From the NCBI GenBank assembly GCA_032334055.1, contig JAUOZS010000001.1, forward strand, positions 1,834,501 through 1,898,500: 64,000 bases of DNA. Direction: 5' to 3'. Position numbers and translations under genes: made by a program. This document shows positions 61,788 through 64,000 of the stretch, in pieces. Every line of letters starts with the position of its first letter. Positions within the stretch are counted from its first letter, which is position 1. The notes below the pieces were generated by a model that was given only the letters and a program-made list of their open reading frames with translations, was not told where the DNA came from and ran no database searches. This stretch comes from Selenomonadales bacterium 4137-cl (GTDB lineage Bacteria; Bacillota; Negativicutes; Sporomusales; UBA7701).

Positions 61788-62324
61788 ATGAACTTCAAGC
61801 GCGATAACCGTCTTGCCTTCGTCATTGCTTTGGCCGTGACGGTGGCGACCCTGGTCGCCGGCCAGTTGCTGTGGCAGAAGTACGCGGTCGCCAGGCCGCT
61901 CGACTCGGGCCTGCAGGGCATCGCTGGCGTGACCGCCGCCAGTTGGGACGAGAGCAAGAACGGCGACATCACGATAAACGTCACCCTCGGCGGCGTCGAC
62001 AACTTCGCCAAAACCTACGGCGAAATCGGCGAAACCGCCAAAACCATCCTCGGGAAGCGGCCGGCCCGCATCAATCTCGTAGACAGCCGCACCCCCGAGT
62101 TGGAGACGCTTTTCCACGCCGTCCACTTCCACCTCCAGGAAGCCGTCGCGACCGGCAATTTCTCGGCCATGGCGGAACGTGTGGATGCCAAGGCCCGCGC
62201 CGCCGGCGCGGATGCCACAATGTACGTCGACGCCCGTAACGTCTACCTGCGGCTCACTAGAGGGGGCGCGTCCCTGTACGCCGTCGTGCCCCGCCCAGAA
62301 GCCGCCGCCCGGGAGGTGAAGTGA
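61788..62324 (+). CDS. single-pass membrane protein paired with FtsH-like protease
   Basis: 178-aa protein. One N-terminal membrane helix (LAFVIALAVTVATLVAGQLLW) then about 150 extracytoplasmic residues of mixed alpha/beta character with no cysteine. I do not recognise a family. Its stop overlaps the protease start (TGATG), so the two are coupled. ATG at 61788 follows GGGAGGGAG. A role as substrate adaptor or missing outer domain of the protease is inferred from position only. Confidence 0.72.
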   Translation: MNFKRDNRLAFVIALAVTVATLVAGQLLWQKYAVARPLDSGLQGIAGVTAASWDESKNGDITINVTLGGVDNFAKTYGEIGETAKTILGKRPARINLVDSRTPELETLFHAVHFHLQEAVATGNFSAMAERVDAKARAAGADATMYVDARNVYLRLTRGGASLYAVVPRPEAAAREVK

Positions 62325-63814
62325 TGCGTTACGCCCCGATAGCGGCCGGCGTCGGCGCCGGCAGCGTCATCTTTCTCGCCTGGCGGGGCGTCGACGTCCT
62401 GCCGATCCTTTTCTTCGCCGGTCTCGTGGCCGTGCTCGCTTACTACGGCAACACCAGGCTCGGCGGCGGCAAGCCCTCCTTCGCCGTGATGGGCGGCGAC
62501 GGCGGACGCCAGCCGGCGGTTGTCTTCGACGACATCGGCGGCCAGGAGGTGGCCAAGAACGAACTGCGCGAGGCGCTGGAGTTCATCCGCGACCTCGACG
62601 GCATCCGCCGCCTCGGCATCCGCCCCTTGAAAGGCATCCTCCTCGCCGGCCCGCCGGGAACGGGCAAAACGCTGCTCGCCAAGGCGGCGGCCCGGTTTAC
62701 CGACTCGGCCTTTGTGGCCGCCAGCGGCTCGGAATTCGTGGAGATGTACGTCGGCGTCGGCGCCCAGCGAATCCGCCAATTATTCAAGCAGGCCCGCTCC
62801 CTCGCCCGCAAGCAGGGCAAGGCGTCGGCGATCGTATTTATCGACGAGATCGAGGTGCTCGGCGGCAAGCGGGGCCAGAACGCCGGCCACCTGGAGTACG
62901 ACCAGACCCTCAACGAGCTGCTCGTTCAGATGGACGGCCTCGCCACCGACGACGAGGTGCGCGTCCTCCTCATCGCCGCGACCAACCGCGCCGACATGCT
63001 CGACCCCGCCCTCCTGCGCCCCGGCCGCTTCGACCGCCAGGTGCAGGTCGATCTGCCGGACAAGACCGGCCGCCTCCAGATCCTCGGCCTCCATGCCCGC
63101 AACAAGCCGCTGGCCGCCGACGTCGACCTGGCGACCGTCGCCGCCGACACCTTCGGCTTTTCCGGCGCCCATCTCGAAAGCCTCGTCAACGAGGCGGCGA
63201 TCGCCGCCCTCAGGGACGGCGCGCAGGAGATATCCGCCTGCCACCTCAAGGGGGCGATCGACAAGGTCATCCTCGGCGAAAAGCTCGACCGCCTGCCCGG
63301 AGCGGAGGAAAAGCGGCGCATCGCCGTCCACGAGGCCGGCCACGCCATCGCCGGCGAGGTCCGCCGGCCCGGCTCGGTGGCCAGCGTGAACGTCGCCGCC
63401 CGCGGCAAGGCTCTCGGCTATGTCCGCCAGACCCAGGCCGACGACCTTTACCTTCACACGGCCGACCAGCTTAAGGATAAAATCGTCGTCGCTCTTGCCG
63501 GCGCGGTGGCCGAGGATATCGTCCTCGGCGGCCGCAGCACCGGGGCGGGCAACGATTTCCAGCAGGCCGCCGCCCTCGCCCGCCAGCTCGTCCTCGGCGG
63601 CATGTCCGAGCTCGGCATAGTGTCGGCCGAGGACCTGCCCCAGGGCACCCTCCACATGGCGGTCGCCTCCCTCCTGCAGGGCCTCGAAGCGGAAACCCAC
63701 GCCCTGCTCGCCGCCCGCCGCGACGCCCTGGAGCGCGCGGTCGCCGCGCTGCTCGCCAGCGAAGGGATGAGCGGCGACGAGTTCCGCGCCCTGCTGAACG
63801 CCCCGGCACACTGA
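62324..63814 (+). CDS. short FtsH-like AAA+ metalloprotease
   Basis: 496-aa membrane-bound ATP-dependent zinc protease of the FtsH/Yme1 type. Two short N-terminal hydrophobic stretches (about 7-20 and 26-42) have almost no loop between them; then AAA+ with GPPGTGKT (109-116), DEIE (174-177), SRH arginines in RPGRFDRQ, and HEAGH (336-340) with the third zinc ligand Asp in GAGNDFQQ. The extracytoplasmic domain normal for FtsH is missing. ATG at 62324 is seven bases from GGAGG; GTG at 62321 is too close. Probably a paralogue of a main FtsH elsewhere. Confidence 0.9.
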   Translation: MRYAPIAAGVGAGSVIFLAWRGVDVLPILFFAGLVAVLAYYGNTRLGGGKPSFAVMGGDGGRQPAVVFDDIGGQEVAKNELREALEFIRDLDGIRRLGIRPLKGILLAGPPGTGKTLLAKAAARFTDSAFVAASGSEFVEMYVGVGAQRIRQLFKQARSLARKQGKASAIVFIDEIEVLGGKRGQNAGHLEYDQTLNELLVQMDGLATDDEVRVLLIAATNRADMLDPALLRPGRFDRQVQVDLPDKTGRLQILGLHARNKPLAADVDLATVAADTFGFSGAHLESLVNEAAIAALRDGAQEISACHLKGAIDKVILGEKLDRLPGAEEKRRIAVHEAGHAIAGEVRRPGSVASVNVAARGKALGYVRQTQADDLYLHTADQLKDKIVVALAGAVAEDIVLGGRSTGAGNDFQQAAALARQLVLGGMSELGIVSAEDLPQGTLHMAVASLLQGLEAETHALLAARRDALERAVAALLASEGMSGDEFRALLNAPAH

Positions 63815-63816
63815 TG

Positions 63817-63855
63817 AAAAAGACGCCTTCCCGTTAACGGGAAGGCGTCTTTTTA
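63817..63855. terminator. bidirectional terminator after the FtsH-like gene
   Basis: AAAAAGACGCCTTCCCG, short loop, complement, T-run; also follows the fragment gene from the right. Confidence 0.88.
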
Positions 63856-63870
63856 GTTTCCGTAAAGTTT

Positions 63871-64000
63871 TTACATATATCTAAAATTACGTCGACTTAC
63901 CCTGACATTTTCCCTGACAAATTCGTACATTTTCTCTGGCGGATTTTCTGGCATCCAGTCTGACGAATGGCCGGCAGGATGATGGTAGGCGAGGAAGGGG
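63871..64000 (-). CDS. C-terminal fragment of an unknown protein (cut by window edge)
   Basis: The minus strand is open from the right edge to the stop TAA at 63871-63873, giving about 42 residues: ...FLAYHHPAGHSSDWMPENP, then EKMYEFVRENVRVSRRNFRYM. The charged helix-like end and lack of stops suggest real coding, but the family cannot be named. It converges on the FtsH-like gene with a shared terminator. Confidence 0.5.
   Translation of the reverse strand, partial: PFLAYHHPAGHSSDWMPENPPEKMYEFVRENVRVSRRNFRYM

Overview
The window looks like chromosomal DNA from a high-GC, anaerobic, spore-forming member of the Negativicutes (Sporomusaceae-like). This is inferred from Firmicutes synteny (lspA-rluD-pyrR; yggS-sepF-proC-ylmH-divIVA-yggU-ileS), T-box leaders, an LL-diaminopimelate aminotransferase lysine/meso-DAP route, a gerA-type spore germination operon, RqcH, a [NiFe] hydrogenase and many clostridial-style redox proteins. 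No rRNA, tRNA, phage, IS transposase or CRISPR array was seen. Many genes start with GTG or TTG behind strong Shine-Dalgarno sequences; where the Shine-Dalgarno spacing decided a start, the shorter start is used.

Region 1 (1-25 kb, mostly minus strand) is housekeeping: the end of an HD-GYP protein, dapL/dapF, a Ca2+-type P-ATPase, rqcH and a GNAT gene on the plus strand, an old-yellow-enzyme family reductase, lspA-rluD-pyrR, mgsA, a 55-aa ferredoxin, a TVP38-type membrane protein, a DksA-like zinc protein, a nitroreductase, a DUF5665 protein, a probable structured RNA, an MFS transporter, a soluble chemoreceptor, and the ileS/divIVA/sepF cell-division cluster. Five copies of a hairpin-forming intergenic repeat lie here and none was found further on. 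Their outer arms differ between copies but always pair within a copy, and the core is shared.

Region 2 (25-43 kb) is accessory: an AT-rich AbiJ-like gene beside a large imperfect palindrome, an AhpD-like protein, a PAS histidine kinase, a very small polar protein, an exported MORN-repeat protein, a TetR-controlled flavodoxin/EFR1 operon with twin operators over its promoter, a SRPBCC/MerR pair, an AlkD-like protein, divergent LysR/cupin genes, a PLP decarboxylase, a solitary ParB-like protein, and a tyrosine phenol-lyase/tryptophanase-family enzyme behind a T-box whose specifier reads as UAC (Tyr). A nitroreductase and a superoxide dismutase follow.

Region 3 (43-64 kb) holds a membrane chemoreceptor, a 68-aa protein behind a possible switching leader, a secreted protein, DUF488, an MFS transporter, a sigma-54 activator next to a larA-family racemase and a KDG-type permease with a visible -24/-12 promoter, a two-subunit [NiFe] hydrogenase whose small subunit lacks the N-terminal proximal-cluster cysteines, a second old-yellow-enzyme reductase, the gerA/gerB/gerC operon with a small CLC_0170-like gene, DUF378, and a membrane protein coupled to a short FtsH-like protease. 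A gene fragment enters from the right edge on the minus strand. Two genes (an EFR1 flavodoxin/ferredoxin and gerA) carry single-base frameshifts that are either real mutations or sequence errors.
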